Source: Litomosoides sigmodontis
Taxonomy: Eukaryota; Nematoda; Chromadorea; Rhabditida; Onchocercidae
NCBI GenBank assembly: GCA_963070105.1
Contig: OY718806.1
Location: 1,254,865-1,318,864, forward strand
DNA length: 64,000 nucleotides
Direction: 5' to 3'
A program made the position numbers and the translations under genes. Below, piece by piece: positions 1 to 15,252 of this stretch. The stretch's first letter is position 1. Each line of letters opens with the position of its first letter. The notes beneath the pieces are model-generated. The model was not told the DNA's origin. It searched no databases and saw only the letters and a program-made list of their open reading frames with translations.

Positions 1-930
1 TCAATTTATAACTTTTCAAATTCAAAATATATCATTTTATTAATTGTAAGAAACTGAAATGTGTTTACGAAAGTATTTTTACAAATGGCAGAATTTTACA
101 TTGTGCTAGGAAACTATGAACTGAATCTATTAAAGTGAAAACTCTATTAAAACTTAGTTACTCCATTAAAATTATTACTCTAAAAAAATTTAATTTAAAA
201 ATTAGTTTAAAAATTTTAGTGTTTGTTTAAAGTTTAAAAAATTAAATTTTTTTTTTTGAAATCAAGGTTAATGAAAATTATGCGAGTAATTTCTGAAAAA
301 AAAACAAGTAGAAGAAAAGGTTTTCCGAAATTGTTTGAATTTTGTTGATTTAATATTTGCCAATAGTAATACTACTTTCCAGTCTTTTTTTTTATTGCTC
401 AAAATCAAAACGTATTAACACATTTAATGGAAATTTGGACTAAGAAGTGTTCGTTATTGATAAAAAAAATTGCCATCACTTAATGATGCAATTCATCATT
501 TGTAAAACACTATTTCACTCTTTAATTCAGAAATTTAATCAGTGTTTATGGTAAAAATTAAAATGTTAATTCATTCTGCTTATTATATGCTTAGGTAATT
601 TAGAATTTCTTATGTATTTAAATGAATGAATTTTTTGAATTTAAACTATTTGTTCAAAATTCGACAGTTTTCTTCTTTTCTTCCATCATCTCTCCCCTCG
701 TCCACATCTTTTCGCTATCACGAAAGATTGTTTGCTCGAAAATGGCGGTATGATATTAAAGACAAAAGGTCAAAAATGAGATACTGAGAAAAATGAAATA
801 ATTAAAAGTCGGAGGTGTGAAGGATTGATGAAATCTGTTGCAAGGAAAATACCGTTCAGAAAATACAAATAGCCGTAGTAGCATTATGTAAGCAATAGCT
901 TACATAATAAGCAACTATGAAAGCAATAGC
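1..930. other. AT-rich sequence, no gene seen
   Basis: I see no open frame with protein-like composition on either strand. Homopolymer A and T runs are frequent. The stretch leads into the (AGT)n array. Confidence 0.6.
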
Positions 931-1594
<664 letters not shown>

Positions 1595-4500
1595 ATACTT
1601 GTTGTAGCATTAATAGTCATAGCAGGAGCGTGACCCGAGTAGCTTCTTCTGATAAGGAATGAAAGGTATACAAATGACGGAAAAGACACATGCCCTAGGA
1701 TTGATCGTCTTGAGACAATCACTGATATGATAACGATAACTTTCATTCATGTAGAACGCAATGACTTTCAAGTCATCATTCACTGATAACGTCATTTTGG
1801 CAACATTTCCCACTTTCCATACATTTCCAGAATTTCACTTTTCCATCCTTCCATGTTAGTCTGATTAATATTATGAAGGAAAACAATCTTTTTTTTTTTA
1901 ATTTAATACTTTTTTTGATTGAAATGAATAATTTTTTACCCGATAACAATCAGGCAATAATTGTTCAAGAATTCACTTTTTTTTTTAAAAAAAAATTATG
2001 CTTTTTTGAAGAAAAACAACTGTCGCTGATTGCGTTCATTTACAACAATGTAAAAGCCGAAATTTCATTTTTTTTTTAAATTATTCGTTTCTGTTATTAG
2101 TAAATTAATTCCCTCTCTCTTAATTATCCTATCTCATATTGCTGGAGTATTTTTTTTCTCATAAATTCTTTTATTGAAAGGTTTTTTCGAGTGCTTTTTT
2201 TCCTCTTCCTCATCTTCCTGCATATTTTATAATATACAAGTACATCTTAAAAGCAACATTAAAGGACACTTGTCGAACTAATTTGAAACGTTAGAAATTG
2301 ATGAGATATAAATAAACAAATTTATCTACCGCTTCTCAATCATTGTTCACAATTAATTTTGCTACTCGTTTTTTTTTCTTCTCAAAGCAAAATGAAAGAA
2401 AAAAAATTTTACTTATCTTTTTTAGTTGGCAAAATTTATTTTCAAATAAAAAAAAATATCGCAAATTTTTATTTGAATTTTTTTAGAATATTATTTATGA
2501 TAAATTTATCATAAAAATTTTGAAATATCTGAAACAGATAGTCTCGATCAATTGATCAATCAATAAATCAGTTTCTTTCTAATGATCGTTGTTGAGCTAA
2601 AAGCTTTGTGCAAATTTTTATTTCACCTATTTATGACCGTAGTTTTTATAAATGTTACAAACATTTTCTCATTTTTGTCTGTTTGATAGATTTTATAACC
2701 TTCAGTAAAGATCATGCATTTTCGTTTATCCATTTCTTTTCTTCCAAATTCATTTTCATTCTTGATGAAATTTCATAATTTTATTGCAAAAAAAAAAAAT
2801 TTTTTTACATTTGCTACGAGCATCGATGTTTGGAATCCGTTAAAAATTTACTTTCTCCCTTATGCATAATTTTAGTTTCTTTCAATTATTTCTAATAAAC
2901 ATTTATTTTTTTTCAATTTCTTTCCTTATAAGTAGTACCTAGTAATTTATGTGATTATTTTAATTTTACATCATTCCATTTCAAAAATGTATTATTTAAT
3001 TTTTTCATTTGCAAATTTGATCATTTTATAGGTTACATTATTCATAAAGTAATTAAACTTGAAAATTTCGATGCATCCCTTTAAAGAATGATCCTGAGAA
3101 TAGGCAAATGCTAACTATTACAAGAAAGAAAGAAGGTTGATGTCAGGAGCTTAAATCTGGAATTTGATTCGTCATACACACACACACACACACGGCTGTG
3201 CAGCCCTGTTAATGATGATAATGATTATTGTGATGATGATGATGATGGTGATGATGGTGATGTTTGGCTCACGTTTGTAACGAAAGATGTATAGTTAGCT
3301 TGCTTGGAACAAGCTTGTGCCTGCCTCCGGCCGTAAAATGACCTCCTATCTTATAGCTAACTCAGATACGTTCGGCTGCACCTCAGATACATTCATCCTA
3401 ACATACATCCACATATGTATTACTTTCATCCTCACAAATTAGCCATTTTTCAAACAACGTCATAGTTCTGCTCTTTTTTTTTTCTTGCTGATTAGACTGA
3501 AATTTTGATGATAGTTTTGCAAATGGAAAGGATTGATAAGTGATATGTGAAATGAGTTTACTTAATTAATTGACTTATAATTGCATTAATTAGTTGTATG
3601 ATTTAAGCAACGATAGTGCTGCACACATTTGCAGTTTTTGTTTGCTTACTAGAAGTTTATCATTTAGAAATATATTTTTTCCTAAAAAAATTAATAAAAT
3701 TTCTTCAAGTAATTTGTAGCATTTCTACATCGGTTTAGTTTGATGCATATCGATTAATCGTTTCATTCCTAATTGCAAGCCTACAGTGATATGAGTTACT
3801 ATTTTTAAAAAAGAAAAGCAAAAAAAAAAAAACAAAATGCAAAAGGGTAGATGGAGGAGAAGTGAATTTACTGTAAATTGAGCAACCATTTTCTATGATC
3901 TTCAACCGTTTTAAAAATTAGTTTCGCTTTCTACTTTCAGTTAATTGCAGCAATAAATTTGTAAACAGTGAAAGAGGTAAAAGTTTTCAATGCGTGATCA
4001 AAGTACTACTGGCCGTGGAAAGTTTGATGAATGAATGAATGAATGGATGAAATGCAAATGGAAAGCGTTAGTTAACCTGTCGCACACAAAAGGATTATTT
4101 GTAGTGTAGTAGCAAAGCCCATTTTGTAAAGTGGTAAAGAATAATAGGTCGTGCGTGAGTTGATAGTTTTCCATTGCGCAACCAATGCAAGCAAAATACT
4201 TCAATACCTCATGACGGTAACAGGATGATTGTTTCGTTTCCAACGGAAGAGATAGAGTTCCGGAAGAGGTGATTGAAAAGGGATAGAGAGGAGTGGAAAA
4301 ACCGGAGAATTTGAGAGGAAGAAGGAGAAAGAGAAGGAGAAGGAGAAGATGGAAAAGGGATAGAGATGGGGTAAAGTAAGGCACGATTTCCTTTTGTCAA
4401 AGTTAAACTGCCATCATTTGCTCTCATCGAAGTGGTGGAGATTCTCAAGAAGCTTAAAAAGCTGGTCGAACCAACTTCATTCACAACAAGCATATCTCTC

Positions 4501-5544
4501 TCATCCAACAACGACAGCTCTTCACTCCTCTCAACCATATTTCGGTATACTTTTATCATCGTTCGTTTGCTTCTCTCTCTCTCTCTCTCTCTCTCTCTTC
4601 CTCTCACATATTTGCATTTTCATGCAAACTCTCATCAATGATTACATTTCTTTTCAGACTAATTAAAAGGTAACCATAGCATTTACATTTCCCGTCTCCA
4701 AGTTTTGGTTCATTCATCCAATTCCTCACTCTCTGCCGCGCTCTCTCTCTCTCTTTCTCTCTCTCCAAAGACTTCTTCTATTTTATCTTGTCGAAATGCA
4801 TGGAGGATAATTAATTTTATGTATGAAAGTTATGTGATAATGATAAATGATTAGAATTATCAGTTTTAGTTTGACTGTTTGCGAAGAAGATGGTCCCAAA
4901 TGTGAGGAATAATTTTCACTTGGAAGAAGTGACAGATTAGAGAAAGAGAAAAAGAAGCAAAGAGTTGGTTGGACAATGGAAGAAATGAGTGGTGGTGGAG
5001 GTATTTCGGGCAGTGAGAGGGAGAGGGAGAGGAAGAAGATGCGTGTGTTAAAGAGAGCGATCATACTGTATGCGCTTGCTTGTGTCGTGTCGTGTATGAA
5101 GAGTAGTTTATTGAGTTTTGAGTATGGGTATGGGTATGGTTGAATGAATGAGTATGGAAATGTTTGCTGACGATGATGATGGAGGAGGAGGAGGAGGAGG
5201 AGAAGCTACTTTTAAGTTTTTAGAATGACGATAGCAGACTGACTGTGAGTGTGAGAAGAGGAAGTTAGAATAGTAGTACTACGTATGTGTTGTTTGGATC
5301 TTGCAAAGGAATGACCTCAACTGAACTGATGACAATTTTAGCTACCGATCAACATCTTTGCAATATTCATTCCCTCAATCATATCATATCTTTCTCTCTT
5401 CCTCATTCTCTTTCTCTTCTATTCGTCATCCCTAAACGTACAGATAGAAGATACACTAAGACGAGTTAAGTTAGTTCTTCATTTTCTTTATTTACCAGCT
5501 ACTATCTCTTTTAGCTTCATTTAAATTAACATTCTCTCCTATAG

Positions 5545-5597
5545 TGCACACACACACACACACACGCACGCACGCACACACACACACACACACACAC
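5545..5597. repeat. (CA)n microsatellite with CG interruptions
   Basis: A CACACA tract interrupted by CGCACG units. The cysteine/valine-rich minus-strand frame over it is a repeat artefact. Confidence 0.9.
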
Positions 5598-6278
5598 GCA
5601 CATACGCGCACGCACATAGACAGATGCGCACAATAAGCAAGCATACAAAGTATCGGCCATACCCAAACAGCTCTACCACACGTACCCAATCTAAAGTAAA
5701 AGCATTGTAAACTGAAGATGCTACCGATGTGCGAAACTTTTGTGGTTTATGAGCAAGGGATTTTATTCATCCTTCTAATTGCTAAACATCTGGTATAGTG
5801 ATGCATACTATAATTGTTACGGTTGACCTATCGTAACATGTGTTTCAGTTTTACCAACCATTAGATGGTATTACTTTACTGATATTCGATCGAAAATTCT
5901 ATCAAATTGAATTAGCGAAAAGAAGGAAGGAAAGATAAGAAAAAACATTTTTTTTTTTTTGGTAGAATATATTAGTCAATTAATTTTACATTGTAAACCT
6001 GAGCAGTTTTTCTGTGCGGTTAAGCGATTGGAATATTTGTTTAAGGTGTGCTTTCGATATGTACACATTAACTAGATTAATTTAATTTGACTAAAAAATG
6101 AAAAATAAATTAGATGAAATAGATTGGAAGGTCGCATGTGATTGATTGCATTCGTTTTTGCTTATTGGGATATTTCGTCGAGGATACGGTGACTGATAGC
6201 ATAATGAATGCCTTATCAAAAATTCAATTTTCAAGCTTACGTTATATTTGCTCATTGGTAAATGAGCAACAGACACAG

Positions 6279-6282
<4 letters not shown>

Positions 6283-6349
<67 letters not shown>
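6283..6349. repeat. (CA)n microsatellite
   Basis: An uninterrupted AC dinucleotide tract of about 67 bp, flanked by ATA and CATATACG. Confidence 0.95.
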
Positions 6350-6354
<5 letters not shown>

Positions 6355-8022
6355 GCACACGTACCCAAACATCATCTATACGTCTGTGCAGACATGCACA
6401 CCTGTTAAGCCTTATGTGCATCATATATAATCACGCTTGCTTTTTTTTCCACAAGTTCAAAGTTCAAAGTTATTTCCCATCATTGATTGTCTGCTTTTTT
6501 TTTTATTTCAAAGAATAAGTCTTCTTCACTTCACTTAACCTTTTCCATTAATTTTATTCCTCATTTACTGCATTCGTTTTCATGTGTGTGCTTATTTCGA
6601 AATTTAAATTGGCTAATTGTTAGAATTAGTTTTGTAGAATTAGATTTAAAAGCAAAGTTCTGCTCGTAAAAAAGTTTGCTTAAAATCGAAATTTTAAAAG
6701 GCAGCATCTTTCATTCAAATAACAGTGCGGAAAATCAGTAAAAATCATTAGAGAGAGTGAAACGTAAAATTTTTTTCCCTTTGTAACAAATAAAATTGGC
6801 AGAGACATAAATGAAGAAATGAAAAGATTGGTAAGTATGACAGCAGAAAAATGACTGAAATTCGAAAAGCACCAAAAAAACTGTCAAGCAAAATTTTTAC
6901 ATTTCCGAAGAAAAAATCATTCCTTCTTTTTTTAAGTAGTAGTGTTCAAAAATTTCGCAATACCTTACAAGTAATGGAATTTTAATTCCATTTCTTTTCT
7001 CTCTCCCTCTCCCTCTCTCTCTCTCCCCTTTAATTTGTAGTCGAAATAATAGTTTCATAAACAATGAAATGCTCCACAAGTTTCATAAACAATAAAACTT
7101 CTAGCAAAAAAAAAACGACACTGGATTTAAACCATTCTACGGAAAATTACAGATGACTACGGTATAGTTTTATATTTTTTCACAATTTTTTTTTTCAAAA
7201 AAGATGAAAAAGAAAGATGACTCACTCGTACACTTTCATGAATTGAAAAGAAAATGGGCAACAGTGAGAGCGAGAGCTGGAGGGAAGGAGAGAGAGAGAG
7301 AGAGGGAGAGAAAGAATGAAACAGGAAAAAATAAGAAATTAGGGAAAAAAGAAAAAATAAAAAATACATTCGTTTCTTATGATATTGCTGACCACTGTAA
7401 TACATTTAAACTCAAGCAAGCAATAATCGAATAAGTTGTCTACTCGATGCTTTTCATCAACTATCATCAAATTATCATTAGCATTTTACAATAACTATTT
7501 TTTAAATTTATCATTTTCATTGATAACAGCATAATTATCACTGCTGCATAATTTTACCTGTTGATTATTACGATATTTATGTATATGTGTGTGCACGACT
7601 GCTACTACTACCATACCTACACCATTCGTACATATCCATATATGTAATTATATATTTATATATATCTGTATACGTGTATATGCATATATACAATGTAGGT
7701 ATTTTCAAATCGTATGACATGAGATGTGCCGACACAATGATTTATTAAATGAAACGCGGGAAGACTTACTTTAAAATTAATGACATCAAAACTAATGCAT
7801 TTTCAGATATAGCTCATCTCTTTTTTTTTTTCTCATTTTCACATGCAAAAATTCTTCGCCAATTCTATAATCTTCACTTCACTTCAACTACCGTAATATC
7901 ATGCATGTAATTCTCATTAATGTGCAATTTTAAGATTTAAAGGAGTGAAATTATTATCATAATTTTTTCCAATTCTTCAACGGATGATGATGAAGTTAGA
8001 TGGATGAGAGATGATGATGATG

Positions 8023-8051
8023 ACCTGTAATATCATGAAGATATTACAGGT
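8023..8051. repeat. Perfect 12-bp inverted repeat with 5-nt loop
   Basis: ACCTGTAATATC at 8,023-8,034 is followed by ATGAA and then its exact reverse complement at 8,040-8,051. It could form a hairpin in DNA or RNA. No T-run follows directly and no gene borders it, so its role is unknown. Confidence 0.9.
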
Positions 8052-10149
8052 AAATAAAGCTTTTCAATTTTTCATTTATTTATTTTTTTGCGACATTTAG
8101 AAGGAATATTTATGTATGTATGTGTACGTATAATATGTATATATATACTCACACGCAAATACACATACACGCAAATGCATTGTAATGTCAGCTGTTGCTG
8201 CAATCTTGGATTTGTAGTTTATTGGTAAAGGGATTACTGAGAAAGCAAAATGTGAGAGGATAGTACCAAGAGGATGGATGAGGAGGAAGTAAGTATTGAT
8301 GAGAGGAATAGAGAGAGGGAATGGTAGTAGAAGAGGAGGAAGAGGAGTGGAACAGAAGACATGGACGGATTTGAATTGCATGGATCTGTTGATATTACGT
8401 TAGATTCCGTGCGATGCGAAGAGTGTGTGTTCACCAGATGTGACTCCAATAAATAATTATATACATAAATCTTGAAAACGTCCTCTCGTCACCTTTTTAT
8501 CAATTTGTTTTGTTTTTTGTGTGTGTTTTTTTTTTATTATATTCAAATGCGAACCATGATTTTTCCTTTTCTTTGCGCAGTTAATTAGTGAAAGTTTTAC
8601 AGCAACAACAAAAATTTTCCCTTTCTTTTTTTCCTCCATCTTCCTTCTTCTTCTTCGTCTTCTTCTCGCAGCTTGCACATCAAACGTTGCGCGCGCTGAA
8701 AAATTCCTTCCAAAGAAGACGAGGACGAAGATGAGGAAAAAGCAATCCCAATAATGATGAAGTAGAAGTAGCAGCCGTAGCGGATGATTAAGCGAACCGA
8801 TCTAAAAGCACAAACTCTCATTTACTTTTCCTCCTTTCTACTCCTTCATCGTCCACCACACCATCACCGCCACCGCTACCGCCACCACATCATCATCACC
8901 CACCTTTCTTCTCTCTTCCTCACTTTTCCACCGGCTCTCTTGATATCCTCAAGCTCTGTTATGTCCAGTGTTGCTTGTTAGCTCTTAACATAAGCTCACT
9001 TCCTTTTTACCAATCACTTCAGCTTATTTGTACCTTATAAAATGCGTGTTTGGTTACCATTTGCTCGCTCCCTCTACTTCATTATCTTCTTCTTCCTATA
9101 TGCGTATGTTTTGAAAATTTTAATTTTATTTGTAAATACATTTAATGAAAGAAATTACGTTTACTCATGTCAGCTAACGGTTATTATGGTTGTTGATTAC
9201 TTGAAGAGTGAGTGTGGTTTCTGGAATTTGCAACCGATACTCATTCGCTCTTTTTTTTACAGCTTTAGAATGTCATATTATCGAGTTATTTAGTTCAACC
9301 CAATTAATTCATATAATCGTTTTCTGTACAACTAAAATTACTTATACAGTACTAAAATAAAAAATCTACTTAAAATAAGTTTATCACAATTTTATTGTAA
9401 ACATAACAAGTGCACTTACAACTTTTTCGCTTTCGACTTTCTAGCAAAAAAAGCGTTAGAGGACATGCTTTTACTGCAAAATACAAAAAAAGAAACCATT
9501 GTTGTCATTGTTATTATCGACGTCATAAACTTCCAACTTCATTTAAATAATTCTATTTAAAAGTGCTAAAATTATTGATCATAACAATTATTACCAATTA
9601 CCTTCTTTTTTTCACACTACATGTAGTTACTATTATTAGCTGTCTGATTGCCTCATGTTTTACATAATTACTTAAAATAACATGTAATAGTACCAGTTTA
9701 GCTACTATGAAGAGAGAAATGAAATGGCGGAAGAGAATGTGATTGGAAAATGCATCATAATATATATATTGCTAAGGAATGGGGATACGGTACTTTCGAT
9801 TTCAGTAAACTCTTTAACTGATAAGCTGAAATGAGTGGACGAATGTGGTGCGGAAAATCATACGCACGATCAGCTTTGCATCATCCCCATCCCATCATTT
9901 CCATCATCAGTGGTGTGAACAAAAAGATGAGCTCAAGGGATGGATCAGAAGGGATAAGAGATATGATATATAGTAATGGTGATGTTACGATGAGCTAATG
10001 CTTCGGGATTGGTGCCTGAAGGTACCAACTACATTTGCGACGCTGTATTCCGAATTCAGCATCTTCAACATCATCGTTTTTGCCAAATTTTCCTACTCTT
10101 CTCTTCACTCAGCAATCAAATAAGCTAGCTATAACCAAGCATAGCACAA

Positions 10150-10172
10150 ACATACACACATACACACACACA

Positions 10173-10224
<52 letters not shown>
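10150..10224. repeat. (CA)n microsatellite
   Basis: A CA/TACACA tract that becomes pure CA towards its 3' end. It lies about 120 bp upstream of a (TG)n tract on the same strand. Confidence 0.92.
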
Positions 10225-10226
<2 letters not shown>

Positions 10227-10340
10227 TCTTCCTTTCCTCAACTTCACGTTATCCAATACCATAAAACGCTTTTTATCACCGCTACATCCTACAAATGGTG
10301 ATAGTGGTAGGAGGGATTAGCTAAATATCTACTCATCTAT

Positions 10341-10343
10341 GTA

Positions 10344-10394
<51 letters not shown>

Positions 10395-10396
10395 TG
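10341..10396. repeat. (TG)n microsatellite, complement of the CA tract upstream
   Basis: A TATG/TGTG tract that is mostly pure GT. With the CA tract at 10,150-10,224 it forms a long imperfect inverted repeat. Confidence 0.92.
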
Positions 10397-13300
10397 ATGT
10401 GTATGTTTTCAGGATACAATGCACAGAAGTATATCTAGTATAAGCAAGCAAATCGGTAAGGATGTGCTGATGACGACGGGGAAGGTTGTTGAGACTTGAG
10501 ATATTGAGGTGCTTCATCTCTTCAACTTCCCTTTCACCGCTTCATCGCCTTCGGTTATATCATTGCCTATCTTAAAGCCAATATAAATTGCATACAAAAT
10601 TAGATAGCAAATGCTTAAGCATTTATCTCAAAATTCTTTCATTTACAACTCTACCTTCTTCCACATTTTCATTTTTTTTTCAGATATTTTTGTTCGGACC
10701 TGTTTTTCTATCACTACCCACCTGTATTTGATGTGTCGTTTATTTCTACTCAGAAATGATGATAGCTAATATAACATTAACACATGCTCTCGAATGTTTT
10801 TCACGCTGTAATTTATGCCAGTAGTAATATTTATGGGTGGAACTGATAATGATAAGAGATTACTTGCTAATGATATCAGTTATTACTAATGCAACAAAAA
10901 CAATGAATGAACAGAAAACGGAAAACGAAAAAGCGATTCCCGATTACCGCTTGAGCTAATCGATTGGGGAGGATTGTAGGAAGGGTCAACAGGCAAAAAA
11001 TAAAGGAAGCATGTTGAAAAGAAAAGAATGATGATGACCCGAGTTACCAGAACAATACGACCTATGAATGTTTGTTGTGACCGACAAATTCGGGTCCATA
11101 AAATTGACTTTTGTTAGACCAATATTTTCTTCAAATAAAGCAATCATTTTAAGGCGTATTGTTTAACGTAACAATTGATCTTCATTATCCTCTCCACTGT
11201 CATATTTCTGTTTTGAAATTCAGTAATCCATTCAAATATTTTCAAAAAAAAAATATTCCAATTTAGTTTATTTTAAGATTTTTTCGAACATCATCGAATT
11301 CGAAAAATTCCCTCGAATATTTCAGTGAACCGATTAGTTAGTCTTTTCTCCACTTTCTCTTGAAAATAAAACTTTCTTTTGCTGCGTGAAATTTTTAATA
11401 CGAAAAGTATTAGGTAATTCATTTGACAGTTATAAATATTACTATTTACTTATATTTGTTAAAGTAAAATTTTCTGCATTATTTTAGAGTAAACAAAGAG
11501 TTATAATCCTTTTATGCTCAAGGAAATACATATGTTAGCATTAGCGTTGCTAATTTCTTAGCGATTTTTTTTTCTCTCATGACATACCGTATTTTTTGTT
11601 TCGAAAAAAGAAACAAAAAAAATTTCACTTTTTTTTCATGCTTCGCATTTCTTTTCATTCGCCCTTCAGTATAATATTTTTAAGAGCCAAAGTTTTCTGC
11701 TAAACTTTTAAACAACAAAAATCTCTAGCCCTATCATTTATTGATAATGCTTGTTTCTTTTCCTTTCTTTTATTTTCATTTTTTCCCCGCATTGTTTGAA
11801 AGATGCTCTAACAAAATGAGAAATTTTTGAAAAATTTCACAACTTCTTCTAGCTTCAACAGCTTTCCAACTTTTAAATTTCTATTCTTTTCTTGCGTAAA
11901 CTGTATTTGAAAAAAAAGGAAAGGAAGTGGAAAAGAAAAACTGTAATTTCAAATTTTCATGCTTTGTATGAAAGTTTTTCTTCCTACACCATTATCATCA
12001 ATAGCGACTTCATCAAACATGAACTAGTCCGTTTGTTGACATCATTGAAAATTTTGAGTCGTAATAACATCGGATGTAAACAGAAGTTTTAGTATGAATC
12101 ATTAAGTAATGTAAGAATAGATTTTCAATCATGGGACACTTGTTACTTGTGGATTTTTTTTTTAAAAAAAAAGATAAAAGCAAAACATATTATGCTTAGA
12201 TATTCGTTTGTGCTTTTTTCATTACTAAATAAAAATTATTACTTGCAACTTGTTATTATTCGTTTGAAATTTTTCCTTGATCCTTCTCATCATCAGTTAA
12301 ACTTACGAAAAATTTGTCGTGAAAGAAGTTTTATTATGAAAAACAAAAATCTCCACCACTAATCAATGACAGAAAAAATCTCATTGAAAATTAAAATGGC
12401 AACATTTTCGAACGTCTTTTGATTGATATCCATTGGGCCAAAAGTATGCTTGAGAAAAGTATGTGTTGTGAATAAATAAATAAATCAATAGATTTATATA
12501 TTTTTGTAATGTTTGCGTTATTGTGTCATTTCAAACAGTTGACTAAAATTAAGAAAAAAATTTCCAATACCAAATTAAACGAACATTTCATAAATTAATT
12601 AGCGATAGCGATATGGATAACAAAAGAAAAGAAAATGAAATGATAAGATCAGAAATAAATTAATGCAGTGATTCATAAAACAACCGTTTGTAGCATGTAA
12701 AAAATGCACGAATTTTTTTTTTTTTTAATGTATCAATTACTTCAATTAAGTAAGAAAATAATTCGTGTGAAATTTCTCATAATACTTATTAGGCTGTGAA
12801 TTTTCAATTGGAGAGTGAAGAAATTGTTGTGTTAAATGTTTTTAGCAAAAAATAATAGTAGTATTTGAAAAAGTTATTTGCACTTACAAAGTTTTCATCC
12901 CTTCTTCTTGACCATTGTCGTGCTTATCTAATTTCTTTTCTTCACTCTTTTTTGTCATTTTTCCTCTTTAAACAAAATTTGTGTTTGTTTACGAAAGTAA
13001 CTGAAGTACATATTCCCCCATACACATATTATTAGTTCATTATTTGAACATGACGAAAATTTGTCAAATGTTTTTTTAAGCACTCACTTGCTCATCACCT
13101 TCCACTCTTTTTTTTTCTTTCTTTTATTTAAGAAAAAAAAATTCGAAATTTTAGTGGAAATTGAAATTGGATTGATTTGCATAGTAGCATTAGCTACCCG
13201 TCATAATCTAATTAGCTAAAATTTAAGGTATTGAAAATTTTTATGAGTTTTTTTCTCATTAATTCATCTATCGCCATCTTTACGCTGCTACACTCATCCT

Positions 13301-13434
13301 CTTCCCTTTCATCTCTCTCATACATCTAGTAGATCTGAGAAAACAGCAATACCGTAAACTCCTAATATGGTTTGATATCGGGATATGCATCAGGCATACG
13401 GTAGGAATAGACGGCGAGACGAACATTCATGCCC

Positions 13435-13584
13435 ACACACACACACACACACACACGCGCACACACACACACGCGCAAACACACACGTACGCATGCACAA
13501 ATACATGTACATACGAAAATACACATGCACATACACACACACATACACACACACACACACACACATACACACACACACACACAC
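13435..13584. repeat. Compound (CA)n microsatellite
   Basis: CA repeats with CGCG, TACA and TGCA interruptions over about 150 bp. The His/Thr-rich and Cys/Val-rich frames across it are repeat artefacts. Confidence 0.93.
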
Positions 13585-15180
13585 TCAATCACCGACATAA
13601 TCAGCATCAACGACCATCATCATTCGCATCAGTTAACATGATTCCCATTTATTGCACGTACATATCTCATCTTGCTTTATTTCATTTTCTCTCCATCACT
13701 CTCTCTCTCTCTCTTTCTCTTTCTTTGTACTTAATTAGCTTACTGATCATTTAAATAATTAATTTCATGAATTTTTTTTTTTATCACATTGCAGTTCACA
13801 ACACTAGCACACACATGCTACGTGCACTCTTCATTTCCAGGAACCTTAGCTATTTCATTTCACAGACACTACCGTTGTTCAGGCGCAAGCACTTTTTATT
13901 CTTTAAGTTAAAAAATTTTTTTTTTTTGTACAATTTACTAAATTAGCAAAATTGAGTAGAGATGAAAGGAAACGTAAATTTGAATATCATGACATTTATT
14001 GCAAGATATAAATGTGTTCGTGTTACATTTACCGTACTTTGAAATGTTTTTGCTTGTTTTTTTCGTTCTACAATTTGTTACAAATTACATGCAGTGTGTT
14101 TTTTCCTCGTTTTAATTTTCACTTGTCTGAAAAAGTTATTTTAATTATCAGAGTGAAAAGCAAGAGGGAGAGAGAGAAAAAGAGAGAGAGAGAGAGAGAA
14201 AGAGAGGAACAAAGGCAAAAAAAAATTTCCGCTCTGTTACGAAAACGTCTAGACAAAAGATTGGCGAGAAAAAAAATGTCCTGGAAATAAAAAACATCGC
14301 TAAAACAGTTATGCTTTCAATGTGCTGTAGAAACTGTAATAAAAATTAATAAAATTTTCTATTGAAATTTGATGATTGCATCAAATAATCAAGTTTAAAT
14401 TTACTTTAGCATATAACGCTGTACATTGTTTTATTCTTCACTCATACAACACAATCTGTGATTTCGTATAAATTGAACTTTTAATTTTGTAATTTCCAAT
14501 ATTTTTAATTAGAAAAAATGAAAAATGAGCTTAAATTGGAATTGCATGCTGATGCATATGCACACATTCATTGGATGGACAAAATCAATTTTCATCTTCT
14601 GATCATCAAGAAAAATTTTCGTTCTTTTTTAAAAATTTTTCTTTTTAATTTTAGTTTCTAAGTTATTGTAAAGCAAATGAAGAATGGAAAGATGGATGAA
14701 AAAGGTGTACTACAAAGTGATAAATTTATGTTTTCACAAGTGTTTCCCTCCACTCCCTTTGGTTACCCACATTTCACTGTAAATTTATTTTTGTTTTTTG
14801 TTTTTGCTGTATTTTTGGTTCGTTTTGTTTCTACGCGCTTTTTGTCCACTTTGTGCTTAATTTTATTGAGCAAAAATTTTTTTCTTCTTCTCTAACACTT
14901 AGTACTGTGGAATGTTATTTTCCGCTAATTAATTCAATCAAATATAGGAAGAAAATTGTTCTTTTTTTTTTTTTTTGAGTTCGATTAAAAGGAGAAGATA
15001 AGAGAAGATGAAAAAGTGTCGGCTCATTTATTACAAAAGTATAGTTTGCTTGGAAGTACACTAAAGGGAAGTCAAAAGGGAAATTTATGAAACAATTTTA
15101 GACTGATTGGGGAACAGCCGAGCTGAAAGAGAGCATGAACCTTCTGTTGTTTTAGCATGGGATATATTCTCTGTCGATGT

Positions 15181-15252
15181 GTACGTGTGTGCGTGCGTGT
15201 ATGTATGTGTGTGTGTGTACGTGTGTGTGTGCGTGTGTGTGTGTGTGTGTGC
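15181..15252. repeat. (GT)n microsatellite with interruptions
   Basis: GTGTGT with GCGT and ACGT interruptions, about 70 bp long. Confidence 0.9.

Noticed and set aside
9042..9293. 83-residue plus-strand frame rich in Phe, Leu and Tyr
   Set aside because: The composition is what T-rich DNA gives by chance, and no motif is recognised.
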